A DNA stretch of 64,000 nt from Levilactobacillus brevis ATCC 14869 = DSM 20054 (GCF_001433855.1 NZ_AZCP01000002.1:248001-312000); one strand, 5' to 3'. Shown: positions 1 through 7,449, counted from the first letter of the stretch. Translations and numbers: made by a program. Notes: a model not told the origin generated them from the letters alone.

Positions 1-167
1 CAGTTAATGGTCTTGGCCTTCGTGGTGGTTGTTTTTTTCTTGGTCGTGGGTTGTGCGGTCGACTGGGTCGCATCATCCGCCGAACTCTTTTGAATCACAC
101 GATTAATCCCCGCTGCCACAGCAACAATCAATACGACAATTACCAATAACCGTCTAAAACGTCTCAT
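1..167 (-). CDS. Membrane-anchored or secreted protein, N-terminal part only
   Basis: Only the first 55 codons lie in the window; the gene runs off the left edge. The start is the ATG at 167, with GGACGG about 8 bases upstream. The sequence starts MRRFRRLLVIVVLIVAVAAG, a positively charged end followed by a single hydrophobic segment. This is a signal anchor or signal peptide. It is followed by a Ser/Thr/Lys-rich stretch (PTTKKKTTTTKAK), typical of an extracytoplasmic linker. The functional domain is not in the window, so no function can be given. It is transcribed in the same direction as the upstream ABC-F gene, with a gap of about 100 bases. Confidence 0.6.
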   Translation of the reverse strand, partial: MRRFRRLLVIVVLIVAVAAGINRVIQKSSADDATQSTAQPTTKKKTTTTKAKTIN

Positions 168-268
168 GCTCTTCCGTCCTTTATCGATTTTTTCATCTCT
201 AGCGTTAACTCTAACGGATTTTTCTGAAAAAGGGAATGCTTTTTACCAAAACGTAATCTCAGTGACAT

Positions 269-1825
269 CTAGTTGGTTGAGCCATTACGCAAACTCAACT
301 TTTCCACGTTTAAAATCTTATCGACTAACCCGGTATAGAAGCTGGCCTCATGGCTAACAATGATGGCATTGCCAGGAAAGTCATTAATCGCCTGTTTTAA
401 AGCTTGCTTCGTTTCGTCGTCCAAATGGTTAGTCGGTTCATCCATAATCAGGAAGTTGGCTGGCTCAAATTCCATTAAGGCCAATTTAACCTTGGTCTGT
501 TCGCCCCCTGAGAGCTCACCAATGGGTTTCATCGCGTTAGCGGAATCCAAACCACATTTGGATAACTTCGTGCGAATCGCCTTTTGAGGTAACTTCTCGT
601 ATTTGGCTTGGATAATTTGTAGCGGTGTTTGCTGGTTATTATCCCACACTAAATCTTGGCTGAAGTAGCTAATCCGTGCGGATGGTGAGAAGTGCGCCTC
701 GCCACCCTTAGCTTTGATAATCCCCAGAATTGACTTAATCAATGTCGACTTCCCGACACCATTAAATCCGGTCAACCCGACCTTTTGATCAGTCGTGACG
801 GAGAAGGTTACCGGTTTAAGTAATGGTCGATCATATCCCACGGATAACTCGTCAACGACTAAAGCATTTTGCGAACCCGTTTCTTGATAAGGAAAATCAA
901 AATGGGCTTGCACATTGGTCGAAGGTGGATCGACCCGATCCAATCGATTAAGCATCTTTTCCCGCGATTTGGCCATTGTTGATTTTGAACCGGCCTTGTT
1001 CTTTCGAATAAAGCGTTCCGCCTTTTCGATCACAACCTGTTGCTTATCAAACTCCCGTTGCTGAGCCTTTTCACGTTCACCCCGTTGGCGCATGGCTTGC
1101 TTAAAGCTGCCCCGATACTTGGTAATTTGGCCGAAAGCCACGTTGATGATACAATTCGTCACATTCTGTAAAAAATCATAATCATGAGAAATGATGAGTG
1201 CTGCTCCGTCAAAATTATTCAGATAATCTTCCAACCACGCAATGTGGGCCACATCTAAGTAGTTGGTCGGTTCATCAAGTAAAATAACGTCAGGATTTTC
1301 CAATAATAACTTAGCCAAAATAATCTTCGACCGCTGGCCCCCAGACATCTTAGCGACGGCGTGATCCCGACCAATATCGTCCAGGCCCAACCCTGAGATC
1401 ACCCGTTCAATCTCAGTTTCAACGTCATAGAAGTTCCGGGCGTCTAGTTCTTCTTGAATCCGGCCCGCGCGTTCTAAGAGCTTGTCGTTCATCGTTTCAG
1501 CGTATTCCGTATACATGGCCGTCATGCGGTCATTCATGGCATACAAATCAGCATAGGCCGTATGAAGAAAATCAATTAATGTCATTCCATCAGGAATATC
1601 GGCATACTGGTCCAAATAACCAATGTGCGTCTTTTTTTGCCATTTAACTGTCCCAGTTAGGGGGAGTTCCTGTTCCGTAATAATCTTAATTAAGGTTGAC
1701 TTTCCAACCCCGTTTTGCCCGACGACACCCATGTGTTCGCCCTTTTCGAGGGTAAAACTGGCATTCTCGTAGAGTTTCTTATCAGCGAAGCTCATACTGA
1801 GATCGTCAACTTCTAATAGTGGCAC
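269..1825 (-). CDS. ABC-F family ATPase (YbiT/YkpA-like)
   Basis: Soluble protein of 518 residues with two ABC ATPase domains and no membrane segment, the ABC-F layout. Domain 1 has Walker A GQNGVGKST near residue 36, signature MSGGQ near 160 and Walker B LLDEPTN near 184. A charged linker covers about residues 240-310. Domain 2 has GFNGVGKST near 354, LSGGEQ near 440 and MDEPTNHLD near 462. ABC-F proteins bind the ribosomal E site and act in translation or, in some members, protect ribosomes from antibiotics; which applies here cannot be told. Start is GTG at 1825 with AAGGGAAGG just upstream. A terminator hairpin sits in the leader between promoter and start, suggesting attenuation control. 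Confidence 0.9.
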   Translation of the reverse strand: MPLLEVDDLSMSFADKKLYENASFTLEKGEHMGVVGQNGVGKSTLIKIITEQELPLTGTVKWQKKTHIGYLDQYADIPDGMTLIDFLHTAYADLYAMNDRMTAMYTEYAETMNDKLLERAGRIQEELDARNFYDVETEIERVISGLGLDDIGRDHAVAKMSGGQRSKIILAKLLLENPDVILLDEPTNYLDVAHIAWLEDYLNNFDGAALIISHDYDFLQNVTNCIINVAFGQITKYRGSFKQAMRQRGEREKAQQREFDKQQVVIEKAERFIRKNKAGSKSTMAKSREKMLNRLDRVDPPSTNVQAHFDFPYQETGSQNALVVDELSVGYDRPLLKPVTFSVTTDQKVGLTGFNGVGKSTLIKSILGIIKAKGGEAHFSPSARISYFSQDLVWDNNQQTPLQIIQAKYEKLPQKAIRTKLSKCGLDSANAMKPIGELSGGEQTKVKLALMEFEPANFLIMDEPTNHLDDETKQALKQAINDFPGNAIIVSHEASFYTGLVDKILNVEKLSLRNGSTN

Positions 1826-1854
1826 GTGTATCCTTCCCTTCTTCTCTTACGCAG

Positions 1855-1880
1855 AAAAAAGCCCGACAGCGTCAGGCTTT
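1855..1880 (-). terminator. Intrinsic terminator in the ABC-F leader (possible attenuator)
   Basis: On the minus strand AAAGCCTGAC, loop GCT, GTCGGGCTTT forms a 10-bp stem with one T-G wobble and is followed by a T tract. It lies 30 bases before the ABC-F GTG start and downstream of candidate minus-strand promoter elements (TTGACG 1929-1934, 18-base spacer, TAAGTT 1905-1910). No gene ends here: the next gene upstream is divergent. The hairpin therefore acts on the ABC-F transcript itself. Confidence 0.65.
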
Positions 1881-1884
1881 AATC

Positions 1885-1962
1885 CTAAAACTTATATAGG
1901 TAGTAACTTACCACGAAATACGGGGGTTCGTCAACTTCATGGCCTAGGAGGCTACCTATCAT
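1885..1962 (-). other. Two overlapping candidate leader ORFs before the ABC-F gene
   Basis: One ORF of 10 codons starts at 1940 (MKLTNPRISW, stop at 1908-1910). Another of 25 codons starts at 1962 and stops at 1885-1887, right before the terminator hairpin. Neither has a convincing ribosome binding site. They are listed because ABC-F genes of the antibiotic-resistance type are often controlled by short leader ORFs and attenuation. If the TTGACG promoter is the real one, neither is translated from its own start. Confidence 0.2.
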
Positions 1963-2007
1963 CTGTGATATAATAGGTGAAATTTACTGCTTAAGGACTG
2001 ACTGACT

Positions 2008-2391
2008 ATGAACATTCGTAATATTGACCATTTAACCCTGACCGTGAGTGATATTGAACGGTCTATTCGCTGGTACCATGAGGTCTTTGACCTCCCCATC
2101 ATTGAATTTGACGATGGTCGTCAAGGCGTTAAGGTGGGTAAACAAAAGCTTAACTTTCAACAGAGCGATACTCCGCATCTCCCCGTGGCTAATCATCCCA
2201 CGATTGGCGCAGCTGACTTTGCCATTATTGCCACCGACCCTCTGGCTAATATCTTATCGCATTTAACCAATTATGCCGTTGAAATCGTAGACGGTCCGGT
2301 TACGAAACAGGGGGCTCTGGGACCCATGACCTCAGTCTACGTCCGTGATCCTGATGAAAACCTCATCGAAATCGGCAAATACGAGAAATAG
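2008..2391 (+). CDS. VOC (glyoxalase/dioxygenase-fold) family protein
   Basis: Protein of 127 residues, the size of a single vicinal-oxygen-chelate module pair. The opening NIRNIDHLTLTVSDIERS and the ending VYVRDPDENLIEIGKY are family hallmarks. His8 and Glu122 sit where metal ligands are expected; the usual central His is not evident (KLNFQQ), so metal chemistry may be altered. Such proteins include glyoxalase I-like, fosfomycin-resistance-like and many unassigned enzymes; the substrate is not predictable. An extended -10 (TGATATAAT near 1966-1974) lies upstream. The CPBP protease gene follows 11 bases downstream, probably co-transcribed. Confidence 0.75.
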   Translation: MNIRNIDHLTLTVSDIERSIRWYHEVFDLPIIEFDDGRQGVKVGKQKLNFQQSDTPHLPVANHPTIGAADFAIIATDPLANILSHLTNYAVEIVDGPVTKQGALGPMTSVYVRDPDENLIEIGKYEK

Positions 2392-2402
2392 GAGGCTTCG
2401 CC

Positions 2403-3092
2403 GTGAATCGTTTCAACCAAATCTTTGATTGGATTGCCCGTTGCTTCAGATGGGTGGGCTTCCTGTTGATTTATCTCGTGGACACCGTCATCTTATCGTT
2501 TGCAACGATGCAAGTTAAACACCCCACCGTGGTGAACCGTTCGATTGGGATGATGCTGATTTATTCAGCCTTTGTCTTGGCTTTCATTACCTGGCGGTAC
2601 CAAAAACAATTACAAAGTAACAATCCCCGCCATTTCGGTCGTACCAAATTAACGGGGACCCGGTTTGGCCAGCTGATGGCATTCTTCTTTCTCATGTATG
2701 GTATTCAAATGGTGTGGAGCCTTTTGATTAGCGCGCATATTTTGGGAACACCCGCTAACCAGACGGCCGTCAATAGCCAGATTATTCAATTACCATTCTG
2801 GAATCTGGCCTATTCGATTCTTTTTGCACCGGTGATTGAGGAACTGATCTTTCGCGGCATTTTTCTGAATTACTTCTTTCGGCAAAATTCTCGCGTCATG
2901 AATGTCTTAGGCGTTCTGTTCTCTGGCATGATCTTCGGCTACATGCATGTTACCAGTCTGTCTACCACGTGGATCATGTATTCATTACTCGGTTGCATCT
3001 TAGGTTGGGCTTACCTTCATTTCCGGGATATTCGATACAACACAACCTTACATTTTATGAATAACGCGTTGTCGTTATTAGCATATATCTGA
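2403..3092 (+). CDS. CPBP family intramembrane metalloprotease
   Basis: Integral membrane protein of 229 residues with about six hydrophobic segments. It carries the three CPBP (Abi) motifs in order: EELIFRG near residue 145, FGYMHV with the conserved His, and HFMNN near the C-terminus. These Glu and His residues form the presumed catalytic site within the membrane. Relatives process prenylated proteins or act in bacteriocin self-immunity; no bacteriocin gene is adjacent. Start is GTG at 2403 with GGAGG 8 bases upstream, overlapping the end of the VOC gene region. A strong terminator follows directly. Confidence 0.85.
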   Translation: MNRFNQIFDWIARCFRWVGFLLIYLVDTVILSFATMQVKHPTVVNRSIGMMLIYSAFVLAFITWRYQKQLQSNNPRHFGRTKLTGTRFGQLMAFFFLMYGIQMVWSLLISAHILGTPANQTAVNSQIIQLPFWNLAYSILFAPVIEELIFRGIFLNYFFRQNSRVMNVLGVLFSGMIFGYMHVTSLSTTWIMYSLLGCILGWAYLHFRDIRYNTTLHFMNNALSLLAYI

Positions 3093-3094
3093 AA

Positions 3095-3138
3095 AAAGTC
3101 GCTTAGAAAATCACATGCTGATTTTCTAAGCGACTTTT
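3095..3138. terminator. Bidirectional intrinsic terminator
   Basis: Perfect 18-bp inverted repeat (AAGTCGCTTAGAAAATCA with its complement) around a 5-base loop, with A and T tracts on both sides. It lies between the convergent CPBP gene and the ABC transporter ATPase gene, and can stop transcripts from both strands. Confidence 0.9.
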
Positions 3139-3178
3139 ATATTTAATTAATCCTTTGATGTTAGGCGCCAGGTTCTCC

Positions 3179-3952
3179 CTAATCAGTTGCCGTAAATAAC
3201 GTCAGCAAATCCTCCGCACGTAGATTGGCTTTCTCCGCGCCGCGGACGTCCAATTTAATCTGACCGTCTTGAACCATCACCAACCGGTTACCATAAGTTA
3301 ATGCGTCACTCATCTTATGCGTAATCATCATGGTTGTTAGGTGATGACTCGTCACGATCTTTTGCGTCAAGTCCATCACTTTTTGACTGGTCTGCGGGTC
3401 TAAAGCGGCCGTGTGCTCATCCAACAATAATAATTCTGGCTGACTGAGGGTTGCCATCAGCAACGATAATGCTTGGCGTTGCCCCCCCGACAGATATTTA
3501 ACTTGCGTCGTCAAGCGATCCTCTAAGCCCATTTCAAGTGGCCGCAAAAGTTCCTGATAAGCCGCCAGCTGGTCTGCCCGACGGTAACGTCGTAAGCTCA
3601 TACTCCCCGTGTGCTCTTGTGCTAACGTGAGATTCTGAGCCACGCTGAGCTCACCAGCCGTCCCCATCTTGGGATCTTGGAACACACGCGATAACCATTT
3701 AGCCCGGTAAGCCACTGACTTCTTGGTGACCCGATGGCCGGCTAATGTCATCTCACCCGCATCGACTGGCAAGGTGCCAGCAATCGTATTCAACAGTGTC
3801 GACTTGCCCGCCCCATTGTTACCAATGACAGCAACAAAGTCTCCGGGCGTAATCTCTAAGCTAACGTTTTTTAACACATGACGCTCATTTGCTGTCCCGG
3901 GAAAGAAGACCTTCTGGAGATGCTTGACGCTTAAGACTGCTGGTTGTTGCAT
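3179..3952 (-). CDS. ABC transporter ATP-binding protein, TrpY/LivF-like, of the Phe-leader operon
   Basis: Cytoplasmic ATPase of 257 residues with Walker A GNNGAGKST, a Q-loop (RVFQDPKMG), signature LSGGQRQ and Walker B LLLLDEHTAALDP. The His in DEH replaces the usual Pro and is shared with the paralogue at 9526-10296. It would drive import by the substrate-binding protein and permease encoded upstream. The start chosen is the ATG at 3952 (MQQPAV), with GGAG 9 bases upstream; in-frame ATGs at 3967 and 3958 sit too close to, or before, that site. The gene overlaps the end of the permease frame by 68 bases. It appears intact although the permease is interrupted. Confidence 0.85.
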   Translation of the reverse strand: MQQPAVLSVKHLQKVFFPGTANERHVLKNVSLEITPGDFVAVIGNNGAGKSTLLNTIAGTLPVDAGEMTLAGHRVTKKSVAYRAKWLSRVFQDPKMGTAGELSVAQNLTLAQEHTGSMSLRRYRRADQLAAYQELLRPLEMGLEDRLTTQVKYLSGGQRQALSLLMATLSQPELLLLDEHTAALDPQTSQKVMDLTQKIVTSHHLTTMMITHKMSDALTYGNRLVMVQDGQIKLDVRGAEKANLRAEDLLTLFTATD

Positions 3953-4850
3953 GTTCATCGACTCCAATCTGTTTGAGATAACGGTTCAACTGTTGCCGGG
4001 TCCGGTACTTATTACGAAGAATCGGCAGGCAAATGACCACGACCAAGATTCCTGCAGATAAAATTTTGAGATCATCGACTGGGAATCCAAGTCCCATCGC
4101 TACGGTCAATAAATAACGATAAATCACAGCGCCCAACGCCATCGCGGTTAATCGTAACCACATCTGGCGACCGTGTAGGAAGATTTCACCTACTAAGACA
4201 GAGGCTAATCCAATAACGATCGTGCCAATTCCCATACCAATATCCGCGTAACCATTGCTTTGAGCAATCAGCGCTCCGGACAAGGCGATACACCCGTTGG
4301 AGACCATGTAACCAATAATCACCATTCGGTCAGTATGAATCCCATTGGCCGCACTCATCGCCGGATTATCACCAGTTGCCATCAACGATAATCCCAGTCG
4401 CGTCTTGAATAACCAGATGAGTAGCACAATGACTAATCCTGTCACCACTGCTCCAATAACAATCGTTTGCAGGTCTAATGACCAACTCGCCGGTAAAACA
4501 TTCATCAATACTTTTTGATTTAATAGTGGCACGTTGGATTTTCCCATGATGTGCATGTTCACCGAATATAATCCGGTCATCGTCAGAATACCGGCGAGTA
4601 AGGAAGGCATATGAAGCTTCGTATCCAAGACTCCCGTCACTCAGCCAGCGATACACCCTGCCAAGAAACCCAACAGACTGGCAACGATAGCCGACTGCCC
4701 ACTTAACATCGCGCTAACCGTTACTGCCGCCCCCAAGGGGAAGCTTCCTTCAGTGGTTAAATCAGGAATATCTAAAATTCTAAATGTGATAAAGACCCCG
4801 ATGACAAGCGGCGTCCAGAGGAGACCTTGACCGATACTGGTGATTAACAT
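3885..4850 (-). pseudogene. ABC transporter permease broken by an in-frame TGA
   Basis: Two parts in the same reading frame together match the intact permease at 8631-9533. The first 69 codons (from ATG 4850, SIGQGLLWTPLVIGVFITFR) end in FLAGCIAG and a TGA at 4641-4643. The frame then resumes without a shift (VTGVLDTKLHMPSLLAGIL) and runs to 3885. The paralogue has FIAGAAAGLITGLLYTKGHI at this point, so a Leu codon, probably TTA or TTG, has become TGA by one substitution. The part after the stop could only start at GTG 4640, which has no ribosome binding site and would lack the first membrane segments. Readthrough, a sequencing error or a real null allele are the alternatives. Confidence 0.85.
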
Positions 4851-4867
4851 AGAACCGAACCCCTTTC

Positions 4868-5833
4868 TTAAGGTTGCTTGATTTGATTTGTGGCTAATCC
4901 AATGGATTTAGCATTAGCTTTATTGACGTACAGATGTAGCTTCTTAGAGGTTTCAACCGCCATAGATTGTGGCTTCTTGTGGTTAACTAAGACATCATAA
5001 GCCATCTTCCCGGTTTGCTTGCCCAAATCGTAGTAGTTAATCCCATAGGTTGCCGTCCCACCATCTTCGGCCATTTCAATTGACCCGGTAACAACGGGAA
5101 GCTTGGCGGTCTTAGCCTTTTGACCAATTGTCTTCATGGCACTAGCCATCAAATTATCCGTTGGCAGATAAAGCCCTGAAACTTTCCCGGTTAATCCGGC
5201 CAATACACTCGTCACATCGTTGGTGCTCGTCGCACTGACCACCTTTAGCTTTAAGTTATGTTTCTTCGCATAGGCCTTAGCCAAGTTTACTTGCAAGACA
5301 GAATTTTCTTCAGATGAGTTGTACATAATTCCCAATGGTTTGTTGCCTTTGGACATGCTAGCCAACAGTTTTAATTGCAAGCCAACCGGCGTTAAATCAC
5401 TCGTCCCACTGACATTCGTATTGGGCTGTTGATTAGACTTTACCAGTCCGGCTGATTTCAAATCAGTCACAGCAGTCACCAGCGTTGGCGTCGTGGTCGT
5501 CTTCTTAGCCAATGCTTGCGCAGCTGGCGTGGCAATTCCAACCAACAGGTCATTCTTTTGTTGGACCAACTGTTGGCTCATGGTGTTCAAGTTAGCTTGA
5601 TCGCCCTGCGCATTTAAGTAGTGATACGTGACCTTGGTTGATTTATCGTGGGCTTTCAATTGCTGATTCAGGCCAGCCTTGAATCCTTGCCGTGCCTCAT
5701 CGAGTGAGCCATGTTGCACCACCTGTAAGATACCAACTGACAATGATTTACTGTTAGACGATGATGAATGACTGGAACAACCGGCTAAGACTAATCCTAA
5801 GAGTGCGATGCTACTGATTAATAGTTTTTTCAT
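4868..5833 (-). CDS. ABC transporter substrate-binding lipoprotein (TrpX-like), Phe-leader operon
   Basis: Protein of 321 residues with a lipoprotein signal (MKKLLISSIALLGLVLAGC) whose LAGC lipobox puts the acylated Cys at residue 19. The mature part is a two-lobe periplasmic-binding fold of the ABC_sub_bind family (VGILQVVQHGSLDEARQGFK, IATPAAQALAKK, GIMYNSSEENS), homologous along its length to the protein at 7639-8634. Members handle amino acids, notably tryptophan (TrpX). The start is ATG 5833 with GAGGGG 9 bases upstream; an ATG further upstream lies inside the terminator region. It is the first structural gene after a long leader with a Phe-rich leader peptide and attenuator, which suggests aromatic amino acid uptake. 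Confidence 0.88.
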   Translation of the reverse strand: MKKLLISSIALLGLVLAGCSSHSSSSNSKSLSVGILQVVQHGSLDEARQGFKAGLNQQLKAHDKSTKVTYHYLNAQGDQANLNTMSQQLVQQKNDLLVGIATPAAQALAKKTTTTPTLVTAVTDLKSAGLVKSNQQPNTNVSGTSDLTPVGLQLKLLASMSKGNKPLGIMYNSSEENSVLQVNLAKAYAKKHNLKLKVVSATSTNDVTSVLAGLTGKVSGLYLPTDNLMASAMKTIGQKAKTAKLPVVTGSIEMAEDGGTATYGINYYDLGKQTGKMAYDVLVNHKKPQSMAVETSKKLHLYVNKANAKSIGLATNQIKQP

Positions 5834-5863
5834 AATGAGACCCCTCAATTTTAATTTAATAAA

Positions 5864-5909
5864 CAAAAACACCAGATAGATTCAAAGTAGAATCTACCTG
5901 GTGTTTTTA
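5864..5909 (-). terminator. Attenuator terminator of the Phe-type leader
   Basis: On the minus strand arm f (CACCAGGTAGATTC, 5890-5903) pairs with arm g (GAATCTATCTGGTG, 5870-5883) over 14 bp with one G-T wobble, flanked by an A run and a T run. It lies 31 bases before the lipoprotein start and inside the transcript, so it must be conditional. Confidence 0.9.
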
Positions 5910-6048
5910 TCGGGCCCGATATTATTTCTCCAGATAGATTATACCCGTATCTATCTGGCGCTAAGTCATGTTGAAAAACTTTAGCTAATCGATAGATACA
6001 AACGCAGTTGTGCGGTGCGTTCGTATCCAGCGAGCTGAACACAAACGC
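5870..6048 (-). promoter_or_regulatory. Phe-type leader: chain of alternative RNA helices
   Basis: Successive minus-strand segments can each pair with either neighbour. a: GCGTTTG 6042-6048, overlapping the leader stop codon. b: GATACGAACGCA 6016-6027. c: TGCGTTTGTATC 5995-6006, extending as GTATCTATC 5991-5999. d: CCAGATAGAT 5949-5958, with GATAGATAC 5947-5955. e: ATCTATCTGG 5930-5939. f and g form the terminator. Pairings are a:b 7 bp, b:c 12 bp, c:d 9 bp, d:e 10 bp, e:f 10 bp, f:g 14 bp. A ribosome at the stop codon would cover a, giving b:c, d:e and the terminator f:g. A ribosome stalled on the Phe codons would leave a free, giving a:b, c:d, e:f and readthrough. No T-box consensus is present. 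Confidence 0.75.
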
Positions 6049-6110
6049 TATCTAAAGAAAAAGCTAAAGGCAAATTGGCTATTTAAATGTTGGAGGTATG
6101 ATGATTGCAT
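6048..6110 (-). CDS. Phe-rich leader peptide, 20 residues
   Basis: Short ORF from ATG 6110 to TAG 6048-6050, too small for ordinary gene finding. The product begins MQSSYLQHLN and ends with QFAFSFFFR, so five of the last eight residues are Phe. That tail resembles pheL and pheST leader peptides of enterobacteria. A possible ribosome binding site AAAGGGA lies about 10 bases upstream and a good promoter 33 bases before the start. The stop codon adjoins the first arm of the alternative RNA helices. It is inferred to sense charged tRNA-Phe during translation; a single Tyr codon near the start is unlikely to matter. Confidence 0.7.
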   Translation of the reverse strand: MQSSYLQHLNSQFAFSFFFR

Positions 6111-6149
6111 AATGGCAAGTTCCCTTTCATTTATCAATTTACAAGTATT

Positions 6150-6178
6150 AGTAAACCATTTAAAAATGAGGCTGTCAA
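6150..6178 (-). promoter_or_regulatory. Promoter of the Phe-leader transporter operon
   Basis: Minus-strand TTGACA (6173-6178), 17-base spacer and TTTACT (6150-6155). The predicted transcription start near 6143 gives a 30-base run-up to the leader peptide ATG. It sits just downstream of the degV stop codon. Confidence 0.7.
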
Positions 6179-6192
6179 CCCCAACTTTTAAT

Positions 6193-7083
6193 TTACTTCT
6201 CATTTTCAACGGATATTAGACTCTGATAATCTTGGCTCCAGGCCAACCCCATGGCACCATCACCAACATGTACCCCAAAGCTCGGCCCAATTTCAGCGAC
6301 ATCAAATTTAACCGACGGAAATCGTTTCTGAGCAGTTGCTAACCACTGTGCTGTCGTTTCTGGCTGATCGGCATTCAGAATAGTCGCTTTTACTGGGACT
6401 GCTTCGGCCAATGCCGCCGCTAAATCATCCAAGAAGTCACTCATTGCACCCTTTAATCGCAACGCACTACCGGCAACCCGCATTTTCCCAGAGGATTCAA
6501 AAACTAGGATTGGCTTTCCGGGCAATAGTGGTGCATTGCCCGGACCATGCCCATTCACTTCACCCGTTCGCAAAAGTGGTTTGATGGAATCCACGACAAA
6601 GGCACTATGGGTCGTGTCCCGTAATCGTTTCAGTTGTTCAAGAATCTCTCTTGGGGGGGTCCCTTGCACAGCTAGCATTGCCGCTAATCGCGCCTGGTCA
6701 CCCATAGTTGTCAGAATGCCGCGAGAATCCCACGGCCATACGTGGAGACTGGTAATATTCTCAGCATAGGCCGCTAACGTATTCACAAATCCAGAAATAC
6801 CTAGTGACGGTCCAATTACAATCACATCAGTAACCCCCGTAGCCGCTAGCTCATCACAGGTCTGGTGCACCATCTTCATTGAAATCTGTGGAGCGGTTGG
6901 TACCAACTTTTTAGACTTAGCCAGTCGCAATAACCGATAATAATCGGCCGTCGGCAAATCTTGATATTCATGATATTGCCGATTACCAAACATAATCGGT
7001 GCAGCCAATAGGGTTATTTGCTGTTGCTTAGCTTCGACAAATTCAATCCCAGCTGACGTATCCGTTAACACTGCAACTTTCAT
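6193..7083 (-). CDS. DegV family fatty-acid-binding protein
   Basis: Protein of 296 residues of the DegV family, which bind fatty acids between two alpha/beta lobes; Gram-positive FakB proteins of this family present fatty acids to the kinase FakA. The opening MKVAVLTDTSAGI matches the family's first strand and Ser/Thr site, and the VIVIGPSLGISGF region supplies the second ligand-contact segment. It is more divergent than the DegV at 61687-62553. The ATG at 7083 has GGAGG 9 bases upstream. It sits alone between the two paralogous transporter operons; the Phe-type leader promoter starts a few bases beyond its stop, and no terminator of its own is visible. Confidence 0.8.
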   Translation of the reverse strand: MKVAVLTDTSAGIEFVEAKQQQITLLAAPIMFGNRQYHEYQDLPTADYYRLLRLAKSKKLVPTAPQISMKMVHQTCDELAATGVTDVIVIGPSLGISGFVNTLAAYAENITSLHVWPWDSRGILTTMGDQARLAAMLAVQGTPPREILEQLKRLRDTTHSAFVVDSIKPLLRTGEVNGHGPGNAPLLPGKPILVFESSGKMRVAGSALRLKGAMSDFLDDLAAALAEAVPVKATILNADQPETTAQWLATAQKRFPSVKFDVAEIGPSFGVHVGDGAMGLAWSQDYQSLISVENEK

Positions 7084-7130
7084 ATCACAACCTCCTTCAA
7101 ACTATTCTTCAATTAGATCCATTTTTAAAA

Positions 7131-7316
7131 GTAAATGGGACAAAGCCCCCCCTCCCGCCGTGGGTTCTTACTGACCTTGGTGCGCGTTTTTAGCGCGCTT
7201 AGGATAAGACCGAGCTTTAAGACAAGTGGGTTGCTTGGCTTAAAACGTTCCAGCCCATTTACCGCGACCAGAGGGCGGGCTTAGCCTCACGGACAGGCTT
7301 AGTTACGCTCAAGTAT
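7131..7316. repeat. GC-rich, highly structured noncoding element, probably a dispersed intergenic repeat
   Basis: About 185 bases without an ORF but with several inverted repeats: GTAAATGGG 7131-7139 with CCCATTTAC 7254-7262; CCCGCC 7154-7159 with GGCGGG 7274-7279; AAGCCC with GGGCTT; TTTAAG with CTTAAA; TGCGCG with AGCGCGC; and AGCCT/AGGCT near 7282-7300. Composition differs from the flanking AT-rich sequence. Only one copy is in this window, so calling it dispersed is inference from its form. It could instead be a structured RNA upstream of the Trp-type leader. Confidence 0.4.
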
Positions 7317-7338
7317 ACCAAAAAACTACAAAAGATGG

Positions 7339-7367
7339 TTGACGGTTTTTCAGCAATGCCGTACACT
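7339..7367 (+). promoter_or_regulatory. Promoter of the Trp-leader transporter operon
   Basis: TTGACG (7339-7344), 17-base spacer, TACACT (7362-7367). The predicted start near 7374 lies 28 bases before the leader peptide ATG at 7402. Confidence 0.75.
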
Positions 7368-7401
7368 ATATCTATTCGAAACGGAAAGGAAGGAAAGTGA
7401 A

Positions 7402-7449
7402 ATGCAAATGTCTGCCTTTGAACTTAATGGACGTTGGCAAAGCCGGTAA
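7402..7449 (+). CDS. Trp-containing leader peptide, 15 residues
   Basis: ORF encoding MQMSAFELNGRWQSR, starting at ATG 7402 with AAAGGAAGGAAAG upstream and ending at TAA 7447-7449. The single Trp codon (7435-7437) lies three codons before the stop, the same placement as the second Trp of E. coli TrpL (WWRTS, stop). The following RNA forms alternative helices and a terminator before a TrpX-like gene. It is inferred to be a tryptophan-sensing leader peptide. Only one Trp codon is present, so the response may be weaker than with tandem codons. Confidence 0.7.
   Translation: MQMSAFELNGRWQSR

Noticed and set aside
4641-4643. Selenocysteine codon in the permease
   Set aside because: No selenocysteine hairpin is visible after the TGA, the paralogue has Leu, and lactobacilli generally lack selenoprotein synthesis.
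5864-6178. T-box riboswitch upstream of the Phe-leader transporter
   Set aside because: No TGGNACCGCG antiterminator core on the minus strand; the terminator competes with a 10-base repeat series instead.
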